Assembly: GCA_025937815.1 (NCBI GenBank)
Contig: JAICQP010000001.1
Span: 67,891 to 101,234, forward strand
DNA: 33,344 bases
Source: Gemmatimonadota bacterium
Lineage (GTDB): Bacteria; Gemmatimonadota; Gemmatimonadetes; JACCXV01; JAHWKZ01
Direction of reading: 5' to 3'
A program made the position numbers and the translations under genes. The notes under the pieces were generated by a model that saw only the letters and a program-made list of their open reading frames with translations, was not told the DNA's origin and made no database searches. The first letter of the stretch is position 1, and each line of letters starts with the position of its first letter. Below, one piece after another: positions 9,413-19,068 of the stretch.

Positions 9413-11841
9413 GCGCCGCCAAGCGGAAGGGGAAGGCCAAGCCGGCGGCACCCGGCCGGCCGGCGGGGAAGCCGGCGCCGGCGAAGAAACCGCCGCGGGT
9501 GCGGAGCGAGGACACCTCGCCCGAGATGGAGCGACGCGTCCGCTGGGCCGTCCTCGGCGCCATGGCCGTCGCGACGATCGCCTTCTTCGCGTCGTTCGTC
9601 TTCGACGGCGACGCGATGCTCTTCGGCACCGACATGCTCGCCCAGGCATACCAGAGCCGCGCCTTCGCGGTCCAGGAGGTTCTCGCGGGCCGCGGGCTGC
9701 CGCAGTGGAACCCGTACGTGTACGGCGGGCTCCCGTACCTGTCGATCCTGCCCTACCCGGTGTACTACCCTACTTCGCTCCTCTACTTCGTGATCGACCT
9801 CCACCGCGCGATCGGCTGGGCGTTCGTGCTCCACTTCCTCCTGGCCGGGGTGCTCGCCTACGCGCTGGCGCGGGAGCTCGGCCTCAAGGCCGGCGCGGCG
9901 GCGGTGACTGGAGTCGCGTACATGTTCACCGGCTACCTCGTGAGCCATCTCTATGCGGGGCAGGACGGGCGCATGTTCGCGATGACGTGGACGCCGGCCG
10001 TGTTCCTGTTCGCCGAGCGGGCCATCGCGCGCCGCCGGTTCCACTGGTTCCTGTGGATGGCGGCCGTGGTCGCGCTCCAGGTCTTCACGCCACACGTCCA
10101 GATGATGTACTTCGCCGCCATGGCGGTCGGCGCATACGTCCTGTTCCGGCTCCACCGACTCAGGGTCGCGCTGGGGGAGTGGCGTACGCCGCTCGTGCTC
10201 CTGGCCGGGTTCGCGGGCGCCTACGTCCTGGCCGGACTGATCACGCTGGTGGAGGTGTGGCCCACCTGGAACATGGTCCAGTTCTCCCACCGCGCCGAGC
10301 GGGGGTACGAGTACGCCTCGTCCTGGTCCATGCCGGTCCAGGAGACCGTGGCCATGATCTGGCCGCGGTTCCAGGGCTACCTCGAAGGCTACTGGGGCAC
10401 GAACCCGTTCAAGCTCCACACCGAGTACCTGGGCGCGGTTCCGGTCCTGCTCGCGCTCCTCGCCCTGACCGTCCGGCGGGACGCGACCGTCTGGTTCTTC
10501 GCCGCGCTCGCGGCGCTCGGCCTCGCGTTCGCCTGGGGCGGTGCGACGCCGCTCCACCGCGTCTTCTACTGGATCCTCCCGATGATGAAGTCCTTCCGCG
10601 CGCCGGCCATGATGTACTCGATCGTCGCTCTCGCGGTCATCGTCCTCGCGGGCCATGGCGCGCAGGCGCTCTACGACCGGCGGGCGGAGCTCGCCGACGG
10701 ACGCCACGTGGCGTGGAAGGTGATCGGGGGACTCGCCGCGCTCTGGATCGTCCTCTGGTTCTGGGCGGCCGGCTCCCCGGAGGGGTTCGGCGGATTCTGG
10801 CGGGGGCTACTCTATGGGGGATCGCTCGAGCCCGCGCGCGCGCAGGCGGCCTCGGCCGCGATGCCCGGGTTCGCCCGCGGGTTCGGACTGTTCGCGCTCT
10901 TCTGGGCGCTCGGCGCGGGGATCTGCTGGCTGGCGGCCCGGGAGCGGATCGCCGCGCTCGCCGCCTGCCTCGCGCTCGCGTTCCTGGCCGGCGCCGATCT
11001 GTGGCTCGTCGACCGGGACTTCTATGGGGTCGTGCCCGCCGAGCGGCTGGTCGAGCCGGGCCCCGCCGTCGAATGGCTGCGGGAGCAGCCCGAGCCCTTC
11101 CGGGCGCTGCCCCTGCCCGACGCGTTCGGACCCAACGACCTCATGCTGTTCGGCATCCAGACCGTCACGGGATCCCAGAACTTCCGCCTCCGCTGGTGGG
11201 ACGACCTCGTCGGCGAGGGCGGAGCGCGGCTGGCGGAGACCAAGCTCTGGCAGCTCCTCAACCTCCGGTACGTGATCGCGGGGCGACCGCTGGAGCTGGA
11301 GGGCCTCGAACCCGCGTTCGACGGCGGGCCGATCGTCTACCGATTCGACGGGACCGCGGGTGGCGCGTGGCTCGTCCACGAGGCGCGGACGCGGCCGGCC
11401 GGCGAGACGCCCGCGTCGGCGTTGCTCGACGACTCCTTCGACCCGCTGCGGACGGCGCTGCTGGAGCCCGGCGTGGCGCTGCCCCCCACGGCGCCCTCCG
11501 GGGGGCCGGCCTCCGCACCGGCGTGGACGATCCGCGAGCCCGATCGCCTCGCGCTGGATGTGGAGCCGGCCGCCGACGGGGTCCTCGTCCTCTCCGAGAT
11601 ATGGCATCCCTACTGGCGCGCGCGGGTCGACGGAGAGTCGGCCGAGGTCCTACAGGTCGACGTCGCGCTGCGGGGGATTCCGGTGACCGCCGGGCGCCAC
11701 ACCGTCGAGCTCGAGTTCCGCGACCCGCACGTCACCTACGGGGCGTGGGGGAGCGCGATCGGCCTCGCCATCCTGGTGGGCCTGCTGGTGGCGACCCGCG
11801 GACGACGCGACCCGGCTTCGTCGGAGCGGACGTCCGCGTGA
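9409..11841 (+). CDS. YfhO-family-like polytopic membrane protein
   Basis: TM-rich, GTDMLAQAYQSRAFAVQEVLAGRGLPQWNPYVYGGLPY near the N-terminus, C-terminal WHPYWRARVDGE...LRGIPVTAGRHTVELEF extracytoplasmic domain. Confidence 0.8.
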   Translation: MSAAKRKGKAKPAAPGRPAGKPAPAKKPPRVRSEDTSPEMERRVRWAVLGAMAVATIAFFASFVFDGDAMLFGTDMLAQAYQSRAFAVQEVLAGRGLPQWNPYVYGGLPYLSILPYPVYYPTSLLYFVIDLHRAIGWAFVLHFLLAGVLAYALARELGLKAGAAAVTGVAYMFTGYLVSHLYAGQDGRMFAMTWTPAVFLFAERAIARRRFHWFLWMAAVVALQVFTPHVQMMYFAAMAVGAYVLFRLHRLRVALGEWRTPLVLLAGFAGAYVLAGLITLVEVWPTWNMVQFSHRAERGYEYASSWSMPVQETVAMIWPRFQGYLEGYWGTNPFKLHTEYLGAVPVLLALLALTVRRDATVWFFAALAALGLAFAWGGATPLHRVFYWILPMMKSFRAPAMMYSIVALAVIVLAGHGAQALYDRRAELADGRHVAWKVIGGLAALWIVLWFWAAGSPEGFGGFWRGLLYGGSLEPARAQAASAAMPGFARGFGLFALFWALGAGICWLAARERIAALAACLALAFLAGADLWLVDRDFYGVVPAERLVEPGPAVEWLREQPEPFRALPLPDAFGPNDLMLFGIQTVTGSQNFRLRWWDDLVGEGGARLAETKLWQLLNLRYVIAGRPLELEGLEPAFDGGPIVYRFDGTAGGAWLVHEARTRPAGETPASALLDDSFDPLRTALLEPGVALPPTAPSGGPASAPAWTIREPDRLALDVEPAADGVLVLSEIWHPYWRARVDGESAEVLQVDVALRGIPVTAGRHTVELEFRDPHVTYGAWGSAIGLAILVGLLVATRGRRDPASSERTSA

Positions 11842-12812
11842 GCGAGTCCGGCCACGCGCGGGGCCGATGGCTCCTCCGGTGGTTCGAGCGGATCGCCGGA
11901 GGGGTCGTGGTCGCGTTCCTCGCGGTCTACCTGGCGCGGAACTGGTCGGAGGTGACCGCCCACCCGTGGACGATCCACTGGACGCGGATGGCGCTCGCCA
12001 CAATCGGCGTGCTCGGCGCCTACAGCGTGTTCGTCCTCTGCTGGCGGCGGATCCTCGGCCACCTCGGTGGCCGGCTCTCCATCCGGGACGCGCACCGGGT
12101 GTGGTACATCGGCAACCTCGCGCGCTACGTCCCCGGGAAGGTCCTCCAGCTCGCCGGCACGGCGTACCTGGCGCGCGCCAAGGGCGTCAGCCCGGTCCTG
12201 ACGGTGAGCGCGAGCCTCACGTCCCAGCTCTTCGTGCTGGCCGCCGGTCTGGTCGTAGCCGCGGCGACCCTGCCCGAGCTCGCGGCCGCGGCGGGCCGGG
12301 AGGCCGTATGGCCGATCGGGTTCGGGATCGCCGCGCTGCTCCTGCTCTTCGTGCTGACGCCCGCGCTCGACTTCGCGTACCGGCTGGCTCTCCGCGCGAT
12401 CGGCAGGAGCGAGTACCACGAGGCGGTGCCCGCCCGCGAGCGGATCGTGCTCCTCGCCGCGAACCTGGCGGCGTGGATGGTCTTCGGCGCGGGCTTCTGG
12501 CTCTTCGTCCGCGCGCTCACCCCGATCGAGGCCGACACGCTGGTCTCCATGATCGGCATCTCGGCCGCGGGATACGTCGGCGGCTACCTGGCGGTCTTCG
12601 TCCCCGGCGGGCTCGGCGTCCGCGAGGGCCTCTACGCGGTCCTCCTCGCGGCGTACGTGCCCCCGACCATGGCGGTCGCGATCGCGATCTTCTGCCGGCT
12701 CTGGCTCACCGCGTGCGAGCTCCTGCCGGTGTCCGTCCTGGTCGCGCGGTACGGGCTCGCCGATCTGCGGGCGGGCGGCTCCGAGCCGGCGCCGAGGCCC
12801 ATCCATGGGTAG
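11838..12812 (+). CDS. Lysylphosphatidylglycerol synthase TM-region / flippase-like integral membrane protein
   Basis: RYVPGKVLQLAGTAYLARAKGVS motif and GYVGGYLAVFVPGGLGVREGLYAVLL typical of the LPG_synthase_TM/UPF0104 family. Confidence 0.8.
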   Translation: MSESGHARGRWLLRWFERIAGGVVVAFLAVYLARNWSEVTAHPWTIHWTRMALATIGVLGAYSVFVLCWRRILGHLGGRLSIRDAHRVWYIGNLARYVPGKVLQLAGTAYLARAKGVSPVLTVSASLTSQLFVLAAGLVVAAATLPELAAAAGREAVWPIGFGIAALLLLFVLTPALDFAYRLALRAIGRSEYHEAVPARERIVLLAANLAAWMVFGAGFWLFVRALTPIEADTLVSMIGISAAGYVGGYLAVFVPGGLGVREGLYAVLLAAYVPPTMAVAIAIFCRLWLTACELLPVSVLVARYGLADLRAGGSEPAPRPIHG

Positions 12813-13569
12813 CGCCCTGGTCATCGTCCCGACCTACAACGAGCGCGACAACCTTCCCGCGATCGTCCCCCAGATCCTCGCCCAGGACGCGCGGCTCGAG
12901 GTCCTCGTCATCGACGACGGCTCCCCGGACGGGACCGGGGCGCTCGCTGACGAGCTCGCCGCCTCCGATCCGCGGGTGCACGTCATCCATCGGCCCGGCA
13001 AGCAGGGCCTCGGTACCGCGTACATCGCCGGATTCCACTGGGGGATCGATCACGGCTACGAGCTCGTCTTCGAGATGGACGCGGATTTCTCGCACGATCC
13101 CCGGCACCTCCCGGAGTTTCTCGAGCTCTCCGACGATTTCGACGTCGTCATCGGCTCGCGGTACATGCGGGGGGTGACGGTCGTCAACTGGCCGATGGGA
13201 AGGCTCCTTCTGTCGTGGCTCGCAAACTGGTACGCGCGAATCGTGACGGGGCTGCCGATCCACGACCTGACCAGCGGCTTCAAGTGCTATCGCCGGCGCG
13301 TGCTCGAGCGGCTGGACATCGACGCCATCCGGTCCAACGGCTACGCGTTTCAGATCGAGACTGTGTTCCGCGCCTGGCACGCGGGGTTCCGGGTGGGCGA
13401 GATGCCGATCGTCTTCGTCGATCGTAACGTCGGTGCGAGCAAGATGAGCAAGCGCATCGTCTGGGAGGCTATATGGATGGTCTGGCGGATGCGGTGGTGG
13501 AAGCTTACCGGGCGGCTCCATCGCGAGACCCGGAGAGCGGAGGAGCTGGCACAGGGGGACGCGGCGTGA
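12805..13569 (+). CDS. Polyprenol (dolichol-phosphate mannose synthase-like) glycosyltransferase family 2
   Basis: ALVIVPTYNERDNLPAIVPQIL, VIDDGSPDGTG, FEMDADFSHDPRHLPEFL, GSRYMRG; strong DPM1-type pattern. Confidence 0.93.
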   Translation: MGSALVIVPTYNERDNLPAIVPQILAQDARLEVLVIDDGSPDGTGALADELAASDPRVHVIHRPGKQGLGTAYIAGFHWGIDHGYELVFEMDADFSHDPRHLPEFLELSDDFDVVIGSRYMRGVTVVNWPMGRLLLSWLANWYARIVTGLPIHDLTSGFKCYRRRVLERLDIDAIRSNGYAFQIETVFRAWHAGFRVGEMPIVFVDRNVGASKMSKRIVWEAIWMVWRMRWWKLTGRLHRETRRAEELAQGDAA

Positions 13570-14420
13570 GCGGGGTCGCGGGCCGCGCGTTCACGAAGAT
13601 GTCGGGCGGCGGCAACGACTTCATCGTGTTCGACGACCGCGACGGGTGGTTCCCGCGCGACGAGGCCGGACCGCTCGTGGCCCGCCTCTGTCGGCGCGGC
13701 CTGGGCGTCGGGGCGGATGCGGTCGTTCTGCTGGCGCAGGATCCTCGGGCGGACTTCCGCATGGTGTACTACAACGCCGACGGCGGCGAGGCGCCGATGT
13801 GCGGCAACGCCGCGCTCTGTCTCGCCCGCTTCGCGCGCATCGTCGGGGCGGTGAACGGGACGGAGATGGAGTTCCGGACGGGGAGCGGACCGTTCCGCGC
13901 GCGGGTGGAGGACCCCCGCGGTCCCGAGGTGACGCTGTGGCTCGTGCCGCCGCGGGAGCTGACCCTCGACTATCCCGAGCTCGCTACACCGCCGTACCGG
14001 CGGGTGGGTTTTCTCGACACGTCGACGCCCCACGTCGTGGCCCTTCTGGTCTCGCCGGCGGTGGTCGAGGCCCTCGACCTCGCCGTCGAGGGACCGCGCT
14101 TCCGAAGGCACCCGAACTGGGAGCCGGTGGGCACGAACGTGAACTTCGTAGCCGCCGCCGATCGCTCGACCCTGCGGATGCGGACCTTCGAGAAGGGGGT
14201 CGAGGACGAGACCCTGTCATGCGGGACGGGTGCTACCGCGAGTGCGATTCTGGCCTGTCTGTGGGGGCTGGCGGATCCTCCCGTAACGGTCCTGACCAGC
14301 GGCGGGATCCCGCTCGTGGTCGACTTCACTCCTCCCGCGGATGCGGGATCCCTGCCCAGCGATCCGACGCTGACGGGCGAGGCGCGGGTCGTCTATCGGG
14401 GCACGATCGAAGAGATCTAG
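13566..14420 (+). CDS. dapF: Diaminopimelate epimerase
   Basis: FTKMSGGGNDFIVFDDRDG; MCGNAALCLARF and LSCGTGATASAI catalytic Cys motifs; GTG start overlaps previous stop. Confidence 0.94.
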   Translation: MSGVAGRAFTKMSGGGNDFIVFDDRDGWFPRDEAGPLVARLCRRGLGVGADAVVLLAQDPRADFRMVYYNADGGEAPMCGNAALCLARFARIVGAVNGTEMEFRTGSGPFRARVEDPRGPEVTLWLVPPRELTLDYPELATPPYRRVGFLDTSTPHVVALLVSPAVVEALDLAVEGPRFRRHPNWEPVGTNVNFVAAADRSTLRMRTFEKGVEDETLSCGTGATASAILACLWGLADPPVTVLTSGGIPLVVDFTPPADAGSLPSDPTLTGEARVVYRGTIEEI

Positions 14421-14450
14421 CTCGGACGTGGAGGAATCCTCTCGTCTGCC

Positions 14451-14963
14451 TCAGCAGGTTTCCGTCGCGGTCTCGCGGCTCTCCGTGTCGTAGCTCCAGA
14501 TCGCGCAGGTCTCGGGACCGACGGGTTGATCGCGACCGTCGGTGGGCCAGTGGACGATCCGCAGGCGGGGCTCCGAACCCGGGTCGGGCCGGACGAGGAT
14601 CGTCAGCGTGACCCCGTCGCCGGGGACCAGCGGGTCGCCGATCCAGTAGGCCTGCCCGCTCCGGATCTCGCCGCGCCACTCGAAGCGCGCGCCGGGGTCG
14701 GGGTTCTCCCGGTCGGGACGGACGCCGAGGAGCGCGCCCCCGTCCTCGATCCGGAGGTGGAAGTCCGCCACGGTCTCGGGGCCGCCGCCGTGGACGAGCG
14801 TGAACGGCCAGGCGATCGACTGGTCGTCACCATGTGCCGGCTGAGGCGGCGACAGCCGCACCGCACCCACCGCTCCGCCGCCCGTGCTCGCGCAGGCCCC
14901 CGCCATCACGAGCGCGATCCACGTTGCTGGACCGGCGGCCCCCTTCACGATGCCCTTCTTCAT
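14451..14963 (-). CDS. Hypothetical lipoprotein
   Basis: MKKGIVKGAAGPATWIALVMAGACAS signal with lipobox-like AGAC; divergent from leuS; no recognised domain. Confidence 0.6.
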   Translation of the reverse strand: MKKGIVKGAAGPATWIALVMAGACASTGGGAVGAVRLSPPQPAHGDDQSIAWPFTLVHGGGPETVADFHLRIEDGGALLGVRPDRENPDPGARFEWRGEIRSGQAYWIGDPLVPGDGVTLTILVRPDPGSEPRLRIVHWPTDGRDQPVGPETCAIWSYDTESRETATETC

Positions 14964-15055
14964 CCGCCCTCCCGGTGTCCTGAGCTCTCGCAACCTCGCC
15001 TGCCGGCGTCCGACCCATGATCGCGCGCGCTGCCGATGCGTGCAACCAGAGCCGA

Positions 15056-15084
15056 TTGATCTGCGGAACCAGATCCTGTACGAT
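15056..15084 (+). promoter_or_regulatory. Putative sigma70-type promoter for leuS (TTGATC-N17-TACGAT)
   Basis: TTGATC 15056-15061, TACGAT 15079-15084, 17-nt spacer; predicts a leader of roughly 115-120 nt before the leuS ATG. Confidence 0.5.
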
Positions 15085-15120
15085 CGACTCCGTCGGCCGT
15101 TCGGTTCCGGCGGTTGCTCG

Positions 15121-15145
15121 GGGAAGATCCGGATCCTAGCTTCCC
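15121..15145 (+). other. Leader hairpin 1 upstream of leuS
   Basis: gggaag (15121-15126) pairs with cttccc (15140-15145); loop contains the palindrome atccggat. Confidence 0.4.
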
Positions 15146-15156
15146 GTTTCCAGGAC

Positions 15157-15181
15157 GCGGCGGGACCTCGTGTCCCGCCGC
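15157..15181 (+). terminator. Strong GC hairpin (terminator/attenuator-like) in leuS leader
   Basis: Perfect 10-bp inverted repeat gcggcgggac-ctcgt-gtcccgccgc followed by atttcgttt, 26 nt before the leuS ATG. Confidence 0.55.
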
Positions 15182-15207
15182 ATTTCGTTTCCATCCCCGA
15201 GACGGCG

Positions 15208-17694
15208 ATGACCGAGAACCGCTACGATCCGAACGAGATCGAGCCGCGCTGGCGCCAGGCGTGGGAGGAGATGGATCTCTACCACGCCGATCTCGAGGGC
15301 GCCCAGAGGCCCTGCTACGCGCTCGTCATGTTCGCGTATCCGTCCGGCGACAGGCTCCACGTGGGTCACTGGTACCACTACGGCCCGGCGGATTCATGGG
15401 CGCGCTACATGCGGATGCGCGGGTACGACGTCTTCGAGCCCTTCGGCTTCGACGCGTTCGGCCTGCCCGCCGAGAATTTCGCCGTGCGTACCGGCGTCCA
15501 TCCCCGGGATTCGACCGAAGCGAACGTCACCAACATGATCGCCCAGCTGAAGCGCATGGGCGCGATGTGGGACTGGGCGCGCACGCTCGACACCTCCGAC
15601 CCCGGCTACTACCGCTGGACGCAGTGGCTCTTCCTGAAGCTGTACGATGCGGGGCTGGCCTATCGGAAGGCGGCGCCCGTCTGGTGGTGTCCGACGGATC
15701 AGACCGTTCTCGCCAACGAGCAGGTCGTCGGTGACAACGAGTGCGAGCGTTGCGGCACCCCGGTCGTCAAGCGCGACCTGACGCAGTGGTTCTTCAAGAT
15801 CACCGACTACGCGGACGAGCTCCTCGCCGGTCTCGAGGGCCTGGAGTGGCCGGAGCGCACCAAGACGCTCCAGCGCAACTGGATCGGACGCTCCGAGGGC
15901 GTCGAGATCGACTGGCGGATCCCGGCGACGGACGCCGTCGTACGGACGTTCACGACCCGCCCCGACACGTTGTACGGCGTGACGTTTCTCGCGCTCGCCC
16001 CCGAGCATCCGCTGCTGGACTCGATCGTCACCGCCGAGCGTCGCGAGACGGTGGAATCGTACCGCGCCCATGCGCGGCGGATGTCGGAGATCGAGCGCGC
16101 GTCCACCGAGAAGGAGAAGACGGGCGTCTTCACGGGTGCGAGCGCCATCCATCCGCTGACGCGCGAGCCGATCCCGATCTGGGTGGCCGATTTCGTGCTC
16201 GGGACGTACGGCACCGGCGCGATCCAGGGCGTTCCCGCGCACGACCAGCGGGACTGGGAATTCGCGAAGGCCCTCGGGCTTCCCATCGTCAAGGTGATCG
16301 AACCGGACGACCCCTCCGCCGCGGACGCGGAGATGGCCTACACGGGCCACGGGACCGTCGTGGACTCGGGGCCCTACACCGGGATGCGCAGCGAGCGGAT
16401 GCTCCACGACGTCATCGCCGAGCTGGCGCACGCCGGCCAGGGGCACAAGAGCGTCAACTACCGCCTGCGCGACTGGCTGGTGTCGAGGCAGCGCTATTGG
16501 GGCGCGCCGATACCGATCGTGCACTGCGCCCGCTGCGGGGAGGTGCCGGTCCCCGAGGAGGACCTTCCCGTCGAGCTTCCCTACGACGTCGATTTCTCGC
16601 TCGGGGCGGGGAAGAGCCCGCTCGAGCGCTCGCAATCGTTCATCGAGGTCGCGTGCCCGCGCTGCGCCGAGCCCGCCAGGCGGGACGCCGACACGATGGA
16701 CACCTTCGTGGACTCCTCGTGGTACTACTTCCGTTATCTGTCGCCGCAGGACACGGAGCGGCCGTGGAACCGCGCGCTGGTAGATCGATGGCTGCCCGTC
16801 TTCCAGTACTCAGGGGGGATCGAGCACGCCGTGCTGCATCTCTTGTACTCGCGCTTCGTGACCAAGGCGATGCGCGACCTCGGCCACGTGGGGATCGACG
16901 AGCCCTTCCAGCGCCTGTTCCACCAGGGCACGATCACGAACGCGGGCGCCAAGATGTCGAAGTCCCGCGGGAACGTCATCAGCCCGGACGAGTACGTGGC
17001 GCAGTACGGCGCCGACGCGTTCCGCGCCTACCTCATGTTCGGCTTCTCGTGGGCGGAGGGCGGCGACTGGAAGGACGAGGGAATCCGCGCGATCTCGGCA
17101 TGGCTTCAGCGCGTGTGGCGGCTGGTGGACCGTCACCGGATGCTGTTCGCGGATGGCCGCGCCCTCCATGAGGGCGATCCCACCGCCGAGGCAGCGCGGG
17201 ATCTGCTCCTCGTTCGCCACCGGTCGGTCAAGGGAGCCACCGAGGACCTCGCCGCCTGGCAGTTCAACACCGCCATCGCGCGCATCATGGAGCTCGTCAA
17301 CGCCCTGTACCAGTACGCGCCGGTCGAGGGCGAGCCGGCGCACGACGTTCACGAGCCGCTCCTGGCCGAGTGCCTGGAAACGCTGATTCGGCTGGTGGGC
17401 CCCATCGCCCCGCACCTCGCCGAGGAGCTGTGGTCGATGATCGGGCGCGAGCCTTCGGTCGTGGACGCGGGCTGGCCCGCGTTCGATCCGCAGGTCCTGG
17501 CCACCGGCGAGGTCACGGTCGCGATCCAGCTCAATGGAAAGGTGCGCGACGAGATGCGCGTGCCGCGCGATCTCCCGGAGGACGAGCTCAAGGACCGCGC
17601 CGCCCGCCACGGGCGGATACCCGAGCTCCTGGACGGGCGGCCGATCCGCAAGGCGATCGTGGTCCCCAACAAGCTGGTCAGCCTGGTGGTCTGA
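15208..17694 (+). CDS. leuS: Leucyl-tRNA synthetase
   Basis: MTENRYDPNEIEPRWRQAWEE; HIGH-type motif HVGHWYHYG; KMSKSRGN; editing-domain TTRPDTLYGVTFLALAPEHPL. Confidence 0.97.
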   Translation: MTENRYDPNEIEPRWRQAWEEMDLYHADLEGAQRPCYALVMFAYPSGDRLHVGHWYHYGPADSWARYMRMRGYDVFEPFGFDAFGLPAENFAVRTGVHPRDSTEANVTNMIAQLKRMGAMWDWARTLDTSDPGYYRWTQWLFLKLYDAGLAYRKAAPVWWCPTDQTVLANEQVVGDNECERCGTPVVKRDLTQWFFKITDYADELLAGLEGLEWPERTKTLQRNWIGRSEGVEIDWRIPATDAVVRTFTTRPDTLYGVTFLALAPEHPLLDSIVTAERRETVESYRAHARRMSEIERASTEKEKTGVFTGASAIHPLTREPIPIWVADFVLGTYGTGAIQGVPAHDQRDWEFAKALGLPIVKVIEPDDPSAADAEMAYTGHGTVVDSGPYTGMRSERMLHDVIAELAHAGQGHKSVNYRLRDWLVSRQRYWGAPIPIVHCARCGEVPVPEEDLPVELPYDVDFSLGAGKSPLERSQSFIEVACPRCAEPARRDADTMDTFVDSSWYYFRYLSPQDTERPWNRALVDRWLPVFQYSGGIEHAVLHLLYSRFVTKAMRDLGHVGIDEPFQRLFHQGTITNAGAKMSKSRGNVISPDEYVAQYGADAFRAYLMFGFSWAEGGDWKDEGIRAISAWLQRVWRLVDRHRMLFADGRALHEGDPTAEAARDLLLVRHRSVKGATEDLAAWQFNTAIARIMELVNALYQYAPVEGEPAHDVHEPLLAECLETLIRLVGPIAPHLAEELWSMIGREPSVVDAGWPAFDPQVLATGEVTVAIQLNGKVRDEMRVPRDLPEDELKDRAARHGRIPELLDGRPIRKAIVVPNKLVSLVV

Positions 17695-17722
17695 CGAGCC
17701 GGATCTACCCGCGCGGCGGGGG

Positions 17723-18982
17723 TTACTCCTCGATCAGCCGGGCGTGTCCACGCAGGATCTCCCGCACGCGATCGACCGGCAGCTCGCTTACCCGCACGTC
17801 GTCCGCCCCGACCATCGTCTCCGCCGCCACCATCGCATTGATGATCGCCTCCTCGGTGGCGCGCGCGACGGCATAGAACAGGGGCGTGATCGATTCGTTC
17901 GAGATCCGCCGCGTGGCGATGGACCCGTCCGCGCCGGCCTCGCCGAGCTCCGCCGTGCTGAAAGCGACGAAGATATCGCCGGATGGGTCCTCTCCCTTGC
18001 CTCCCATCCTCGCGATCCCGATGGTCGCGCGTTGCGCGAGGCGTTCCAGCTGATGGGGAAGGAGTGGAGCGTCGGTGGCGATGACGACGATGATGGACCC
18101 GAATCCGGCGTCGAATGGTCCCGTCGAGGTCGCACCGGCCTGGCGCTCCCGATCCGCGCACGAGGGTATTCCTTCCAGCCAGGGATGCGTCGGGGGATCC
18201 GGACCCAGGTGGCACGGCAGGAGCGAAGGGCCGAGCTCGCGACCTACCGGCACCCCCGCGATCGTGAGCTCGAACGGGTTTCCGTAGTTGCACTGGACCA
18301 GCACTCCCACCGTCCAGCCTCCGCCGTCGGCCGGGAGCCGCCGCGACGAGGTGCCGATGCCGCCCTTGTATCCGTGGCACACCATGCCGGTTCCTCCGCC
18401 GACGTTCCCCTCGGCCACGGCACCGCCTCGCGCCGAGTCCATGGCGGCGAACGCGTGCTCCTTCCGCACGTGGAACCCGTCGATGTCGTTCAGCGTCCCG
18501 TCCCACGTCTCGGCGACGACCGGGAGCGCGGCGATGCTCCCGCGACGGTTCGTCCAGTCGATGACCGCCTCGTGGGCGGCGCCGATGGAGTACGTGTTCG
18601 TCAAAAGGATCGGCCCCCCGAGGAATCCCGACTCCTCGAGCCACGTCGTGCCGGTCATCTCGCCGTTCCCGTTCAGGGTGTGCCAGCCCCCGAACACGTC
18701 GGTGTCGATCCCGTCGCGGCCGCGCGGGAAGATCGCCGTGACACCGGTTCGAACCGGTCCCCGGCCCGGGCTGCGGCGTCCCTCGCCGCGGATCAGCGTG
18801 GCATGACCCACCTCGAGACCAGCAACGTCGGTGATCGCATTGAGCGGTCCCGGCTCGCCATCGAATGGAATCCCGAGGTCACGGGCGCGCGGGGCCTCCT
18901 GCGCCAGGGCGGTCGTGCCGAGGAGGAAGGCCAGTGCCGCCGAAACGACGATGAGCGCGCCCTTCGTGATCGGCAGAAACAT
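17723..18982 (-). CDS. P1/DmpA-family (S58) peptidase, L-aminopeptidase/D-esterase-like, exported
   Basis: Signal peptide ...FLLGTTALAQ; DLGIPFDGEPGPLNAITDVAGLEVGHATLI; GNVGGGTGM; GFGSIIVVIATDAPLLP (Gly-Ser autocleavage/nucleophile region). Confidence 0.9.
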   Translation of the reverse strand: MFLPITKGALIVVSAALAFLLGTTALAQEAPRARDLGIPFDGEPGPLNAITDVAGLEVGHATLIRGEGRRSPGRGPVRTGVTAIFPRGRDGIDTDVFGGWHTLNGNGEMTGTTWLEESGFLGGPILLTNTYSIGAAHEAVIDWTNRRGSIAALPVVAETWDGTLNDIDGFHVRKEHAFAAMDSARGGAVAEGNVGGGTGMVCHGYKGGIGTSSRRLPADGGGWTVGVLVQCNYGNPFELTIAGVPVGRELGPSLLPCHLGPDPPTHPWLEGIPSCADRERQAGATSTGPFDAGFGSIIVVIATDAPLLPHQLERLAQRATIGIARMGGKGEDPSGDIFVAFSTAELGEAGADGSIATRRISNESITPLFYAVARATEEAIINAMVAAETMVGADDVRVSELPVDRVREILRGHARLIEE

Positions 18983-19038
18983 GGGGGTCTCCGGGACAGG
19001 AGGGACGGATTCCGCAGAACCCCTGAAATATAGGGCGC

Positions 19039-19068
19039 TTGACCGATTCCCGGGCCGGTCCGTAGAAT
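19039..19068 (+). promoter_or_regulatory. Putative sigma70-type promoter for the BMC operon (TTGACC-N18-TAGAAT)
   Basis: TTGACC 19039-19044, TAGAAT 19063-19068, 18-nt spacer, about 46 nt before the EutL-like ATG. Confidence 0.6.

Noticed and set aside
9283-10707. Long minus-strand ORF (474 aa), and similar long antisense ORFs at 424-1668, 2755-3696, 11736-12824 and 15394-16635
   Set aside because: Opposite well-supported plus-strand genes; composition is Arg/Glu/Gly/Pro-rich without motifs, an expected artefact of high-GC codon bias
9402-11837. Upstream part of plus-strand ORF 9402-12812 and similar alternative-frame ORFs (2373-3737, 2500-2943, 3857-4915)
   Set aside because: Out-of-frame extensions over real genes; only the downstream portions beginning at the GTG/ATG overlaps have family motifs
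15085-15207. T-box riboswitch in the leuS leader
   Set aside because: No convincing GGUGGNACCGCG T-box sequence or specifier stem could be read; kept only as a generic structured leader
15170-15211. Short uORF GTG...TGA (VSRRISFPSPRRR) overlapping the leuS ATG
   Set aside because: No Leu codons, starts inside the GC hairpin, no ribosome-binding site evident; likely chance
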